Of a DNA stretch of 64,000 bases, positions 20,491 through 31,935 are shown piece after piece. Within the stretch, counting starts at the first letter, position 1. Every line of letters begins with the position of its first letter. The stretch is from contig JAPTYO010000015.1 of NCBI GenBank assembly GCA_036873135.1, positions 16,037,683-16,101,682 of the forward strand, in the 5' to 3' direction. Below the pieces are notes generated by a model. That model was given only the letters and a program-made list of their open reading frames with translations. It had not been told where the DNA came from and ran no database searches. The DNA is from Clarkia xantiana subsp. parviflora. Taxonomy: Eukaryota > Streptophyta > Magnoliopsida > Myrtales > Onagraceae. The translations under genes were made by a program, and so were the position numbers.

Positions 20491-21052
20491 GGTCAGCCCC
20501 GTTATTGTACTTGCCCATCCTGTTCTGAATCCAGGGAATGGCTATGTTCATGAGGATTTGCTTCTAAAAAGAGATGTCACTTAGAAGTAAACATGCTCCC
20601 TTTGATAGTAGGTCTTGGTGTTAATCCAAGATATTGCTTGTTGGTGACGGCTCTTTGAGTAGTCGTTTTTTTGAGTAGAGAATTGCTATAAGTTCCTTTT
20701 TTGTAGATAATCCGCAAGTTGTCCTTGCGTCATATAAGTTGGTTGTGGACGTAGCGCAATTGCTTTGTGTTGCCGGCACCTTCTTGAGATAGATGCCAAT
20801 TTATGAAAGGAGAGATATACTCCTTGTTAGGGTAGATAATAGTTGTTGTAGTTACTTTGTTTTGTTTCCAAGTAACGTACATAGAGTAGTCGTGTTCCTA
20901 CGAAGATAGAACAACTTCATTAGGTTTGTGAGATTATTACAGAGATGCCACTTTATATAAGGGAGTGGTCTTTTAAACAAGTAGATGCATTATGGAAATA
21001 AGAGCAAAAGGGCTTGATACAACATCTCCTTTTGTGATGGAAGATTATCCTT
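20491..21052 (-). other. Tat-B 3' untranslated region, pol side
   Basis: Noncoding, partly shared with Tat-C 4,380-4,900. No gene or further array seen. Confidence 0.7.
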
Positions 21053-23408
21053 TTATCCGTGGAATTTCTTCAGGTGTACTCCACTAAATGTATTTGTAGA
21101 GATATTGCCATCTGCATCTTCAAGGCGATATGCGTTGATGTACGGGATGGATACGACCTTGTAAGGGCCTTCCCATTTTGGAGACATCTTGTTGATTTGA
21201 TCGAGATGTGAGAATTCATTCCTTCTCCACACCATTTCTCCGACGTGGAATTGTCTTTCTTTCACCTTCCTGTTGTAGTATCTTGCGGTTATCAAACGCA
21301 TGCGTGCCTGATTGTGCTCGGAGTTACGCCTTTTTTCTTCAGCCAAGTCTAAGTCTAGACGCATGTCTACTTCGTTGGCTTGTGCGTTGAAATGGGTTGT
21401 GCGATAGGATGAGACAGCAATTTCGATGGGAGCGACTGCTTCCGTTCCATATACCAGGCTGAATGGTGTTTCTCCAGTTGACTCCTTTGGAGTTGTTCGA
21501 AGTGCCCATATGTAAAATGCTAAGTTCTTCTGCCCATCCTCCTTTTAATGCGTGCACTCTTTTCTTGAGCCCGTCTAGGACAGTTTTGTTGGCGGCTTCA
21601 ACTTGTCTGTTGGTTTGAGCATGGCGGACTGAGGCGAAACGGTGGTTAATGTTGAGTCTTTCGCAAAATGTTTGAAGCCTTGCCCCTTCATGGCAGGCTG
21701 CTTGGCCTTTATGTAAATCTTCTAACACTTTTTGGCCCTCCCAGGAGGTGATGCACCTTAGGTATGGGGTTGAAAATCCTTTCTTGTAGAGCTCATCATC
21801 TATCAATGCGTAATTGACGGCTTGTCTCTGGATTTTTTGGGCTTGAACTTTATCCTCGGGGAGCTTGTGGTCTTTGAGGTATGCCAATATTGAGGTCCTC
21901 CAATCTGGATCTGGATCGATGCACAAGACTTCGATTTTGTCAATTACTGACAAGATTCTGTTTTCCACGAAATGTGTTTCTTTGCCTTGTTCATTGCCTT
22001 GTGCGAATTTGCTCAAGGCATCAGCTTCTTGATTTTCTTCTCTAGGCACCGCGGTGATGTCGAAGGTATCGAAGCTTGTGATGAGGTCTTTTGCTTGCCC
22101 CAAGAACTTTTGCATATTTTCTGACTTTGCCGCGTATTCGCCTTTAACTTGGTTGACAACTAATTGCGAATCGCACTTCACTCGTAGATGTTTAACTCCG
22201 ACACCTTTTGCAATTCTTAAGCCAGTTATCAATGCTTCGTACTCTACCTCGTTGTTTGTTGCTCTAAATGTTAAGTTTAGAGCGTACTTCAATGGATTGG
22301 ATCCATCGGGAGGAATTAGGAGGAATCCGGCACCTGATCCCCCTACGTTTGAAGATCCGTCGGTGTACATTTGCCATACTTCAATATGTTCTTCAATTTG
22401 TTGAGGTCCAACTTGGGGGTCTGTGTCGGGAGTTATCCCGGTGAATTCTGCGATGAAGTCTGCCAACGCTTGCCCCTTGATCGCCGTTCGAGGACCAAAG
22501 TGAATGCGGAATTCACTTAGCTCTACTAACCACTTTGTTAGCTTTCCTGACATGTTTGGCTTTGACAGGATGTGCTTCAGGGGTTGGTCTGTTAAGACTG
22601 TTACTTCGTGTGCATGGAAGTATGGCCTCAGCTTCCTTGCTGCTATTATAAGCGCGTACAGGTATTTTTCGATTGGCATGTAGTTTACCTCGTACTTTGC
22701 AAGTATCTTGCTTACGTAGTAGACTGGAAGCTGGGTAGTCCCCTTTTGTTTGACAAGGACTGAGCTGACTGCTGTGTTGCTCACCGATATGTACAGGAAG
22801 AGGGCCTCTCCTGGAATTGGTTTTGCCAATGCCGGCAATGTGCGCAAGTGTTGTTTTAATTGCTGAAAGGCCTCTTCACACGCTGGTGTCCATTCAAAAT
22901 TCTTGTTTGCACGCAAGACTTCAAAGAATGGGAGTGCCTTGTCGCCTATTCTGGCAAGGAACCGGTTTAAAGCAGCTAGATGGCCGTTTAGTTGTTGGAC
23001 TTCCTTATGTCTCCTTGGGGACACCATTTCTTCAATCGTCTTCACCTTCTCTGGGTTAGCTTCTATCCCCCTCTGGCTCACCATGAATCCAAGGATTTTT
23101 CCTGATTGTACGCCGAAAGCGCATTTTGTTGGGTTTAGGCGGACTTGATATTCGCGCATTCTTTTGAAGATTGCTCGCAGGTCGTCAACATGGTTGTGCC
23201 TTTTGGTAGACTTGACGACCATATCGTCCACGTATGCCTCCATTTTGGTTCCGATTAGATCGCCAAAGATGGTATTGACCATTCGCTGGTATGTTGCTCC
23301 TGCATTGATTAGGCCGAATGGCATCACCGTGTAGTTATATATTTCACTATCTGCATAGAATGCAGTATGCGGCGCATCATCCTTGAACATCGGGATTTGG
23401 TTGTACCC
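21053..23408 (-). pseudogene. pol: Tat-B pol: RT C-terminal half, RNase H domains, broken integrase
   Basis: Continues RT after a stop at 23,409: AYVDD at 23,223-23,237, thumb/connection, first RNase H with the catalytic Asp replaced (LFLYISVSNTA), then archaeal-like RNase H with YTDGSSNVG, NNEVEYEAL, KCDSQL and EADALSKFA, a full catalytic set. The integrase zinc domain begins (CHEGAR) but jumps at about 21,665 to the last part of the core (RQVEAANK), so the two core Asp residues and the zinc cysteines are deleted. A frameshift near 21,510 separates the C-terminal domain (21,053-21,364), which ends normally (GVHLKKFHG). RNase H may have been functional; integration is not. Confidence 0.9.
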
Positions 23409-24704
23409 TTAGTATGCATCCATTACAGACATTAACTCATGACCGGCAGTGGCATCGACTAGTTGGTCGATTCTTGGGAGAGGATATGAATCCTTTGGGC
23501 AAGCGTTGTTGAGATCTCTGTAATCAATGCACATTCTTAACTTGCCATTTGACTTAGGAACCAACACTGGGTTTGCAACCCATGTTTGGTATCTTGATTC
23601 TTCGATGAATCCTGCGTCAAACAGTTTTCCCACCTCTTCTCTGATTGCCAGTTTCTTGTTGCCCCCGAGGGGTCGAAGTTTCTGGGCTATTGCTCGAGTT
23701 CCCGGCTTGATGTTGAGTTTATGGGAAATGACTTCTGCGCTGATTCCGGGCATATCGCTTGGTGACCATGCGAATAGCTCTTTATACTCTTTGAGGAGTG
23801 CTGTGATTTCTATCACTTCATCTTCTGACAGGGATGCTCCGATTTGGACCATTCTGTCTGGCTCTTCGATCTTTACGTGTTTTAATTCCTCTACTGGGGC
23901 TGATCGGACACGACCTTCTCTTGGATCATCATCAATGATGGGCATGTCATCTGGCTTGACGTTATTTTGGATTGCCACGTTGTAACAATTTTTTGATAAC
24001 AGTTGGTCTCCTTTGACTTCACCGATTCTAACTACAGTTGGGAATTTGATCTTCTGGTGTGCTGTGGATGGCACCATTCCCCACGCATTCATGGTTGCGT
24101 ATCCTAAGATACCATTGTATGCGTCAAGCTTTTGCACTACCATAAATGGTATTGCAATTTGGAGACGTGAGTTGCCTTCTCCCAGTATAACTGGCAGTGT
24201 TATGGACCCCAATGGGTAACTTGCATCTTCCATGAACCCCACTAAGGGTGAATTCATTTTGTTGACGTCCTTCTTTCTCCCCAAAGCTAGGATGACGTCT
24301 TTCGTGATGATATTTGGCGAACTCCCTCCATCGACCAAGATACGCTTGATGTCCATGCCGTCGATTGTCATGGTTATGACCAAGGCGTCATTATGTGCAA
24401 ATGTTATGTGCGACTTGTCTTCCGAAGAAAAGCTGATGGCGTCTTCTAGGATAGCGTCTCCTTGCTGACTGCCCCTAGGTTCATGGATCATCAGGGAAGC
24501 GTATATTTCTCTCCCGTATGATGTTTCGCCTCCTGCCCCCAAGCCTCCATGTATCACGTGGATGCCTGGAAATTTTAGGCCATGCTGTGCGGATGGCACA
24601 CTGCTTGCTGGCACGGGAGACAGTATGGACCTTTTGTGACGTCTAAAGCGCTTCCTGGTTTTTGACGGATTGACCTTAGTGAGAGCGTTGTGATTACTCG
24701 TCAT
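23409..24704 (-). pseudogene. pol: Tat-B protease and RT N-terminal half; gag deleted
   Basis: ATG at 24,704 (MTSNHN) matches the gag start of Tat-C (MTSDRN) and Tat-D (MTSNHT). Within about 60 residues the protein passes straight to the linker before protease (HVIHGG). The capsid domain and zinc knuckle, over 1 kb in Tat-C, are missing. Protease has [14 protein letters not shown] has IDYRDLNNACPKD. A TAA at 23,409-23,411 replaces the Ser of the conserved DAYSGYNQ motif. Confidence 0.9.
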
Positions 24705-24733
24705 AACTTTGCGGTATGGTAGCTTCTTGTTCG

Positions 24734-24753
24734 AATCACGTAGACGGCGCCAA
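24734..24753 (-). other. Tat-B primer-binding site
   Basis: Minus-strand TTGGCGCCGTCTACGTGATT. The plus strand beyond it reads TGTTCGAATC, like a tRNA T-loop, also seen in Tat-C and Tat-D. Confidence 0.85.
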
Positions 24754-25493
24754 TGTTGCGTCCGGGGTGAACAAGGTCGTGAGGACGCGTCTGTTCGCGT
24801 GGTTGTGCGGGCTTTTTTGGGCTGTAACCCTTCCGTCGGGAGGAGGTTGGGCCACTGACGAGTGTTCGGATTTGCTCCCGTAAAGGTCTGTGACTCGGTT
24901 CGGCTGTGTCTCAAGAAGCGGTGGTCTGTGCGCAAATGCAGGCGTCTGGGCGGCGATTCCTGCACGAAGGACCAATGCTAGCACGGAGAGGGGGGTGGTG
25001 CTAGCGGAGCCCTCTCCGATGCTTAAGTCACTATAAGGGCAAAAAGGTAATTCCTAGAGAGAGAATATTTCTAGAGAGAAGTCAGAGCTCAAAATACCAA
25101 AGTTGGGCAAATGAGAGAATGTGTGAAAATGGGTGGCCAAGGCCTCCTATTTATAGGCTTTCTTGGGACAGGACCCGGTTTTAAAGCGGTTTCATGACGG
25201 TTCAAGATCATGCGGTAACCGTCATCCATATTGGTAATGTGCGAACTTGACTTCTCTACGCGTAACGGTAATCGCGGATACGATAGTCGCGCGATACCCG
25301 TAATGAAATCCGGACCTCGTCGAATTTGGGTAATTCGGCGAGGTCCGGATTGCCGCGCAACCCGGACGCGCGTAAATGCGTTTCCGGACCGTTTTGATTC
25401 CTTAGGAGACGTTTTTAAACCGAGATGTAATTTTTGACATATTTACAAGGCCCGAAACGTAAATACGAACCCGAATTGGACATTTATCCATCA
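24754..25493 (-). repeat. Tat-B 5' LTR
   Basis: 740 bp, TGTTGCGTCC...TATCCATCA, related to the Tat-C and Tat-D LTRs and pairing with 5,484-6,236. Confidence 0.95.
25148..25155 (-). promoter_or_regulatory. Tat-B LTR TATA box
   Basis: Minus-strand GCCTATAAATAGG; the same motif is in the Tat-C LTR. Confidence 0.65.
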
Positions 25494-25498
25494 GCTGT
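25494..25498. repeat. Target site duplication of Tat-B (right)
   Basis: GCTGT, matching 5,479-5,483. Confidence 0.95.
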
Positions 25499-26902
25499 CT
25501 TCGGAACAAATGGACTCGGGAGCTTGTTTTCGAGTAGGTTGACGTAAATGTCTTCGGCAACCGTGTTTAGCGGTGTGAAGATGTTGTCGATATTGATGCT
25601 TGCGCCCTCCTGTTTGTTCGTTTTAGCTTGAACTTCTTTGTCCCAACTGAGGGGTATACCCCACCTCAGTTCTTGTTCGCACAAGTCTGCTGTCTCGAGC
25701 TTGTCTTTTAGATCTGCCATGGTTTTGGTTGTTCGCCATCCATGGGTTCTTCCGAAGAGAAGGAAGGATCTGGCGTTCATGTTTGCATAGAACACGCTTA
25801 TCACTTCTTCTCTTGTTGCTTTTGCCGAGGAGGCGTTGGCAGCGAATCTGATGAAGTAGTTCATGATTGGCTCGCCTTCTCCCTGCTTGACGAGCCATAT
25901 CTGGTTCCATGACGAATACTGGATGTACTCTTGTGGCTTCCAAACTGTAACAGCTTGTTCCTGCCTTCCATCATCGATGACTTTCTGCTTCTTGAAAGAA
26001 TTTATCATCGCAACATGGAAATGGTGCTTTGCTCTTAGGGCATTGACGTAACAACGTCTTGCGGTTATCTGGTCACCAAGTACTTCCCCGATCCCATGGT
26101 CCGTAGGGAACTTCATCTTTTGGTGGACAGTAGAGGGCACGATCACGTAAGGGTTGATCGTTGTTCGTCCCAAAATTCCATTATAGGCCCCAAGAGATTC
26201 TACAACGACGAAAGTGACGTTGACGTGCAATGCTTTCCAGCCTTGGCCAAGGATGACAGGAAGCGTGATTGTTCCCAGGGGGTGTGTAACTGCTCCGGCA
26301 AAACTGACTAGCGAGAAGGTTCCCGGAGTCAAGTCTTTGACTGATCTTCCCAGTTGCTCTAGGACTTTGACATTTAGAATGTCAGCGGAGCTTCCCCCAT
26401 CAACGAGGATTCTTTTCACATCATATCCGTCGATGTCCATTGTTATGACTAAAGCGTCATCGTGAGGGTAAACGATATGCTTTAAGTCTTCCCTGGAAAA
26501 TTGGATGACCACGTCTTCTTGCTCCGGTTGCTTGCGCTTTCCGTATTTCGGCAATGTTGCTGCTTGGGATGCATAAATATCCCGAGCATTAGATACTTGT
26601 CCTCCGGCGGCAGGTCCTCCGTGGATGACGTTGATGACACCTCGCTTGGTTGGCGGAGGGTTGTTGTTGACCTTCTCTTTGCCTTTATTTCCTCTTTTTG
26701 ACGACTCTGCCTGAGCCTTTTTTGGGGGGTTGTCGTCTTGATCAACGAATTGCTTCAATTCGCCCTTGAGGACGAAGTTGTTAATGCGGAAACGTAGGCT
26801 GACACAGCTGTCCGTCTCGTGGCCGAAGACCTCGTGGTTTTCACACCACTTGTCTTTGTCTTTCCCCAACGGGCCTTTCTGAAATTGTTCGGCTCTTTCC
26901 AC
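25499..26902 (-). pseudogene. Tat-C zinc knuckle, protease and second gag-like domain
   Basis: Frame following a one-base deletion at about 26,873. Order: knuckle [14 protein letters not shown] (26,806-26,850), linker, protease with [12 protein letters not shown] (near 26,390-26,430) and [12 protein letters not shown], then, where RT should start, a gag-like segment ([19 protein letters not shown], then [18 protein letters not shown]). Its spacing resembles the C-terminal half of the first gag. It is cut by Tat-B and ends at 5,310 with a second knuckle. Tat-D has the same order, so this is the family's structure and not a private rearrangement. Products would be structural proteins plus protease, relying on another element for RT and integrase. 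Confidence 0.85.
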
Positions 26903-28467
26903 ATGTTCGCATCCTTCATCTCTCTCAATATCACGGATAGCGTGGCATTCAAAGGAATGCAGTTAGCGAGGTTTACTTCTTTTGGCTTCTGGAAATCTCC
27001 TTGAAAAGGCCTTTTTGGCTGAGGCTGCCAATTTCTTCCTTGTTGACCGCTTGATGGCGGTTTTGCTTGATTCTGCTTTGGGTTTTCTTTTGCCTTTGCC
27101 GCAGAGATTTTTGCCTTGTTCTGGCTTCTGAACCTTTCGAGGTCCACGTATTCTTTAACTCTTGCGGCTAACTCTTCCATAGTTTCAGATGGGCGCTTTG
27201 CCATCTTTTCTGCTAGGGCATAGCCTCTTCGTCCGAGGTTTCGAATGAATGCTCGAACTATCTCTCCTTCCGTCAGGTTCCCCTGAATATCAGAGATATT
27301 CTGGTTGAAACGAACGTAGTACTCAGCGAAAGATTCTTCATTTTGCTGTTGGACGTCGTCCAGAGCATTTGATCCCTTCAGCAATGTGCGTTCGCCCATG
27401 TATCGTTGAATGAATTTAGCCTTCAGGTCCGCCCATGAGGTGATGCTTCCGCATGGCAGCGAGAAGAACCAGTGTGCTGCGGTCCCGGCAAGAGTTTGTG
27501 AAAACATCATTGCAAAGTGGTGTGGGTTCTTCGTTCTGCCTAGTAGAGAGGCCTCGTACTTCTGCACGTGTTCCACTGGATCTCCTTTTCCGCGATAGAG
27601 ATCTCCTCCAATCCGGTACAGTGCGTCTGGGACGCGGCTGTTCACAAGGTGGTCCGCGAACGGATGCGACGCCCTTTCTTCAAGCGCGTGCATACCCTTC
27701 ATCTTTGCTTCTTTCATCTTCTTCTCAACCATTTCTTCCAACATCTCGGCAGTAAACCCTTTTACAGGTTCAGCATAATCCATTGAAGGATTTTGCCGAC
27801 CAGTGTTATGGTAGATGTCGGATTGATCTCTGCTTGTGGCCTGGAAGGGATCATCCTTCGTTGGCTGCTGTGGGCGGTGGTGTGGGGGTTGCCTTTCATT
27901 TCTCCAATGACGGGCTCCTTGGGAAGGAGTGTATGAACGTGCAGCTTCATATCTTGCATGTTGGTTTCTGCCCTGGAAAGGATTGCCTTGGCGGGTAGTG
28001 TCTTGCGACATTTCTCTTGTCGGCGCAGCGTGCTCCTGGGTGGTTGGAGGTGGTTGAGCCGCATATCCTTGGTTTTTTAGTGACTCGCGGAATGCGAGTA
28101 ACTCTTCCAGCGCAGCCATCATTGCTGGAGTAACGGTAGGCATCGGGTTTGCTCCCGTTCTTTGTTGTTCGCCTTGCGGCATTTCTGTCTGAGATTCATC
28201 ATCATGCATTTCTGGCTCGAAACCAGGTGGGGGTGAACGATGCTCGTCCCTTGGCTCTTGGTGGTTGAGCTGTGCGTCGGGCACATCCTCAGTTGGCATG
28301 GATGAAGCTACGGAAGTAGCTCTCGGTATGTGGGAAGGTCCCGACTGGCTTCCAGCTGGCCTTTGACCTCCTGCTCTTTTGTTTGCCGGAGACTTCTTAG
28401 GACTTCCAGGCCATTTCCTTGTATTCCTCGCGTTAACCTCTTCGGGAGGGTTGCGATCACTCGTCAT
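26873..28467 (-). pseudogene. gag: Tat-C gag (capsid) part
   Basis: ATG 28,467 (MTSDRN) just after the primer site. Pro/Gln-rich N-terminus, then a retrotransposon gag core (WFFSLPCGSITSWADLKAKF near 27,420-27,480) and a basic Gln-rich stretch. Forms the virus-like particle. One base missing near 26,873 shifts the frame immediately before the knuckle; the old frame runs on to 26,755. Confidence 0.9.
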
Positions 28468-28495
28468 GTCTTTGCGGTATGGTAGCTTTTGTTCG

Positions 28496-28515
28496 AATCC
28501 CGGAGACGGCGCCAA
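28496..28515 (-). other. Tat-C primer-binding site
   Basis: Minus-strand TTGGCGCCGTCTCCGGGATT. On the plus strand 28,491-28,514 reads like the last 24 bases of a tRNA (GTTCGAATCC... to GCGCCA). Confidence 0.88.
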
Positions 28516-28980
28516 TGTTGCGTCCTGAATGTACCGGGTCGTAAGGACGTGTCTGTCTGAGTGGTTGAGCGAGTTTCTAGGCTTTCACCCTTCGTCTGAA
28601 AGAGGTTTTCGCCTTGTGCCGATGACGAGTATTCGGTTTTATCGCTGAGTCTCGGAAAGGTCTGTGTCTCGAAGGGCGGTTGTGTCTCAGGAGGCGTTTG
28701 TGTCTCAAAAGGCGGTTGTGTCTCAGGAGGCGTCTGAGTCTCGGGAAACGGTGGTCTGTGCACAAGTCCGAGCGTCCAGGGCGCCGGTTCCTGCATAAAG
28801 GGCCAGTACTAGCACGGAGAGGGGGGGGGGTGCTAGTGGAGCCCTCTTCGATGCCTAAGTCACTATAGGGCTAAAAAGGTAATCTTAGAGAGAGAAAGTA
28901 TTTCTAGAGAGAAGTCAGAGCTCAAAATACCAAAGTTGGGCAAATGAGAGGATGTGTAAAAATGGGTGGCCAAGGCCTCC

Positions 28981-28988
28981 TATTTATA
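28981..28988 (-). promoter_or_regulatory. Tat-C LTR TATA box
   Basis: Minus-strand GCCTATAAATAGG, same context as in Tat-B. Confidence 0.65.
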
Positions 28989-29172
28989 GGCTTCCTTGGG
29001 ACCGGACCCGGTTTTAAAGCGGTTTGATGACGGTTCAAAAGCAAGCGGTAACCGTCATCAATATTGGCAATGCGCGAACTTGACTTCTCTACACGTAATG
29101 GTAATCGCGTAAACGGTAATCGCGCAATACCCGTAATGCAATCCGGACCTCATCGAATTTGGGCAATTCGGC

Positions 29173-29316
29173 GAGGTCCGGCTTGCCGTGCAATCCGGAC
29201 GTCCGGGTTGCTGCAACCCGGAGGTCCGGCTTGCCGTGCAATCCGGACGTCCGGGTTGCTGCAACCCGGAGGTCCGGCTTGCCGTGCAATCCGGACGTCC
29301 GGGTTGCAATGCAATC
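29173..29316 (-). repeat. 48-bp tandem repeat in the Tat-C LTR
   Basis: Copies start at 29,173, 29,221 and 29,269, CpG-rich (GTCCGGCTTGCCGTGCAATC core). Tat-B LTRs have only a single related segment. Confidence 0.9.
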
Positions 29317-29543
29317 CGGAGGTCCGGACGCGCGTAACGCGCTTCCGGACCGTTTTGACCCTTTGGGAGACGTTTTTCAAGCCGTGATGTAATTTTGACA
29401 TGTTTACGAGGCCCGAAACATAAATACGAACTCGAATTGGACACATATCCATCATTGATCAAGTTGTTATTTGCACTTAGAGGTTGTAGAGATAGGGTAG
29501 TTTTTCTTGAGTTCGCACTCGCACTTGGTCTAAGATAGTCGTT

Positions 29544-31935
29544 ACGAGTAAGTCTCCCATTCCTATTCCGCAAGTTACTTTATGTTCAGACGTCGGTGAC
29601 GAATCCGAGACCGACTTGATAGTGGTTTCGGATGACGAGTTAGGAGTTGATGCTGATTACACCCTAGAGTCTACAGTCGGACAAGAGACGACAGAGGTGA
29701 CGCAGTACTTTGGTATCAACCGGATAAACGATGAGCGATATATGTGGGGCACTTCTACCTCCGGACTTTGTCCATACTTGGAAGCTGCATTTCCTTTTGA
29801 CGTGCTCCCCATCCAAGGTCAACCTACGGTACCTCCAGATGAATTGTCAGCTGTATACTTGGGGCAGATCCGGGAGGGCTTGCGCTTTCCTTATTGTCCA
29901 GACTTAGTTGACCTCTGCCAATTTTATCAGATCTCGCCCTTGAATCTTGAGCCTGCGGGACTCAGTGTGTATACTTGTTTCCGAGTACTATTTCACCAGC
30001 AGTCGTGGCATTACTCTGCAGTTATCTTCCGTTGCTTCTATCAACTTATGCGTCTAGATGTAATAGGGTTGTGTAGCATGAAGATGCGTTGGCCTTGTTT
30101 ACAAGAAAAGGGGTTCGCAACACTTGGGCTTGGAGACGCAGAGTGGGATAGTGATGTCAGGTTTGCTGCGAATACTTCTTTCTGTGTGATGTTGGCACTA
30201 CTTAGGATACCACACATGTTACGGAGGCTGATCCTGCCCCCAATTTCTCTGAGCTCTCTTCTGCGGATAGGAAGGTTTTGAAGCACATATATCAGTGTCA
30301 GCAGGCGCGCACTTATCAGTGTTTATTGCGTGCATCAGACCAGGAGTTGATTGATGTCGGGATTCATGTGCTTTCTTCTGAGGATTCGGTATGCTGAAAG
30401 CCTTTATAACTTCCTAGTATGTTATGATGTAGGTTGGTTTGATGGAAATAGCTCGTCCTTGCTGACGGATCCTGCTCGTGTTATCTCTTCTACTAAGAAG
30501 GTCGCGTCGTCTCCTGCTCCTCCCACTCCTGCTCCTCCCACTCCTAAGGCTTCCGGACATGGTCGTGGAAAGGGATTGATGAGTAAGATATTTCCTTTTG
30601 ATTTTCCTTTGCCTTACTATTCTCCCGTGTTGTTGTTCTTAACTTGTCTTTGTTTGCAAGTCGCTCGGCTCTCGTGACTGAGCGAGTTGTTCCTGCTCCG
30701 AACTCTAGCATATCTACTAAGAGATCCGACATGGTGGCGTGTGCCTCGAGTGAACCCAAGCGCACTAAGGTCGGTGCGACAAGACAAACTTCTTCTCGCG
30801 GGAAAGGAAAAGGAGTGGAAAGTCATACAGAGGCGCCTTCTGCCCCCCCCCCCCCGGTCGAGGGATCGAGCCGCGGAGGAGCGTACTCCTCGCCGCGGTA
30901 TGTATCACGTGCTTCTTTCTTTTGCTATCCTTGCATTATTTTGATTATTGTTTCCATATTTCTATTGTTGTTTGCTTTACAGCGCTTGGACGTGCTGACT
31001 TGATTCGTCCTCTGGAGGGCGACATTTCCGGGAGTGATTGGACGCCTTTTGCTACTAGTGGTCCTCGATTTGCATAGGATTCCAAACTTAGTATTCCGGA
31101 GGTAGGCGTGCGTGTGCTGCAAAGGTGCGTCCCTCCTGGCGATCGACGTATTCGGTCGTCGACTGATGAGGAGGCAGAAGCCTATGTTGAGAGTGCCTTG
31201 ACATGATTCGCTCCCGTGAGTTATCTTCTCTTTTTCATTATTTGTATGAATGCATGTATTGTTGTAACACCTTTATGCCTTGTTTGTTGTTGCGTTGTTC
31301 TTAGACCGTTGCCGGCATGGTGAACATGTCGTCCTTCGTGATGGAGCTTACGAGCGAGAAGCGGGCTGCAGTTTTGAAAAGTGCGACGCAATCCGTCGCG
31401 AGCTTACTCAATCCAAAGAGAAGGCGCGCTTGAAGGCCGCGGATTTTGAGGCTCGTTATACTTCGCGTCGGGCTCGAGTTGTCGAGCTTGAGGCAGAGAT
31501 CGTCGCCCTTGAGAAGAAGATCACGGAGGATGTTAACGCGGATGAGGTAGCGTTGTGTGCTGCACGCGAGGATGGCTATAAGGCAGGCAAGGCGGAAGGA
31601 CTTGTTGAGTAACCGACTACTCCTGCCTTTGCTAGTGCAATCGATCGGCTGCCGTGGTGAATTCGGATAAACTGATGAAAGAATATGTAGAGGATTACAT
31701 CCACAGGGTGAGTATTCTTGCCCCCAACTTTCCTTTTGATAGGTTGGGTCCTTACGCGGATTATGTTGTTGGACATGTTGACGCTTTGCGCCGCTTGGCA
31801 CTAGAGGAGGCCAATTATGAGATGTTGTTTGGTGATGATGGTAGTATCAACCTTGTTATCACCGCTGCTGAGATTACGGAGGTTGCCCCCGAGCAAGCTG
31901 AAGATGACGACACCTCGCGAGTGGCGCCAGGTTGA
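29544..31935 (+). pseudogene. Tat-D antisense gene (multi-intron, decayed)
   Basis: Start codon position is ACG (ATG in Tat-B). Exon 1 is open for over 200 codons: acidic N-terminus, then REGLRFPYCPDLVDLC and HQQSWHYSAVIFRCFYQL, the gypsy-type-transposon-like domain best preserved in this copy. The frame slips near 30,190. At 30,388 it changes at the same place as in Tat-C. GWFDGNSSSL and a Pro-rich stretch follow. Introns at 30,898-30,982 (85 bp) and 31,216-31,314 (99 bp, phase 0) match those of Tat-B and C. Stops at about 31,076 and 31,203. The coiled-coil exon is split near 31,610 and ends at 31,935. A run of about 14 C lies at 30,841-30,855. Confidence 0.68.

Larger units (their letters stand above)
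5484..25493 (-). mobile_element. Tat-B: gag-less Ty3/gypsy Tat element, interrupted by Tat-A
   Basis: LTRs of 753 bp (5,484-6,236) and 740 bp (24,754-25,493), TG...CA ends, 5-bp target duplication GCTGT, primer site inside the right LTR and purine tract inside the left LTR. About a dozen substitutions and one 13-bp indel separate the LTRs (roughly 1.5% by eye). Gene order on the minus strand: protease, RT, two RNase H domains, integrase remnant. gag is missing. The plus strand carries the antisense gene. Without Tat-A the element is about 10.3 kb. Confidence 0.95.
1..29454 (-). mobile_element. Tat-C: non-autonomous Ty3/gypsy element, interrupted by Tat-B
   Basis: Outer element of the nest, left LTR beyond the window start. 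Its right (5') LTR is 28,516-29,454. Inward come a primer site, gag, protease, a second gag-like domain cut by Tat-B at 5,479-5,498/25,494, a 3' untranslated region (3,468-5,309) and an antisense gene (1,111-3,467). Tat-B shows about 520 bp between its 3' LTR and the sequence homologous to base 1 here, so the missing LTR should start a few hundred bases to the left. No reverse transcriptase, RNase H or integrase is present in either half. The expected target duplication on the right is 29,455-29,459; the left copy is not visible. Confidence 0.85.
28516..29454 (-). repeat. Tat-C 5' LTR
   Basis: 939 bp, TGTTGCGTCCTG...ATATCCATCA. It is longer than the Tat-B LTR because of two internal expansions: five 18-bp units (28,666-28,755, GTCTCAGGAGGCGTTTGT type) and three 48-bp units (29,173-29,316). 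Confidence 0.92.

Noticed and set aside
28491..28515. Possible tRNA gene fragment
   Set aside because: Only the last 24 bases of a tRNA are present; position beside the LTR makes it a primer-binding site.
29058..29573. 171-codon frame with repeated residues on the minus strand
   Set aside because: Falls across the Tat-C LTR and its 48-bp repeats, crosses the element boundary, and has no family resemblance.
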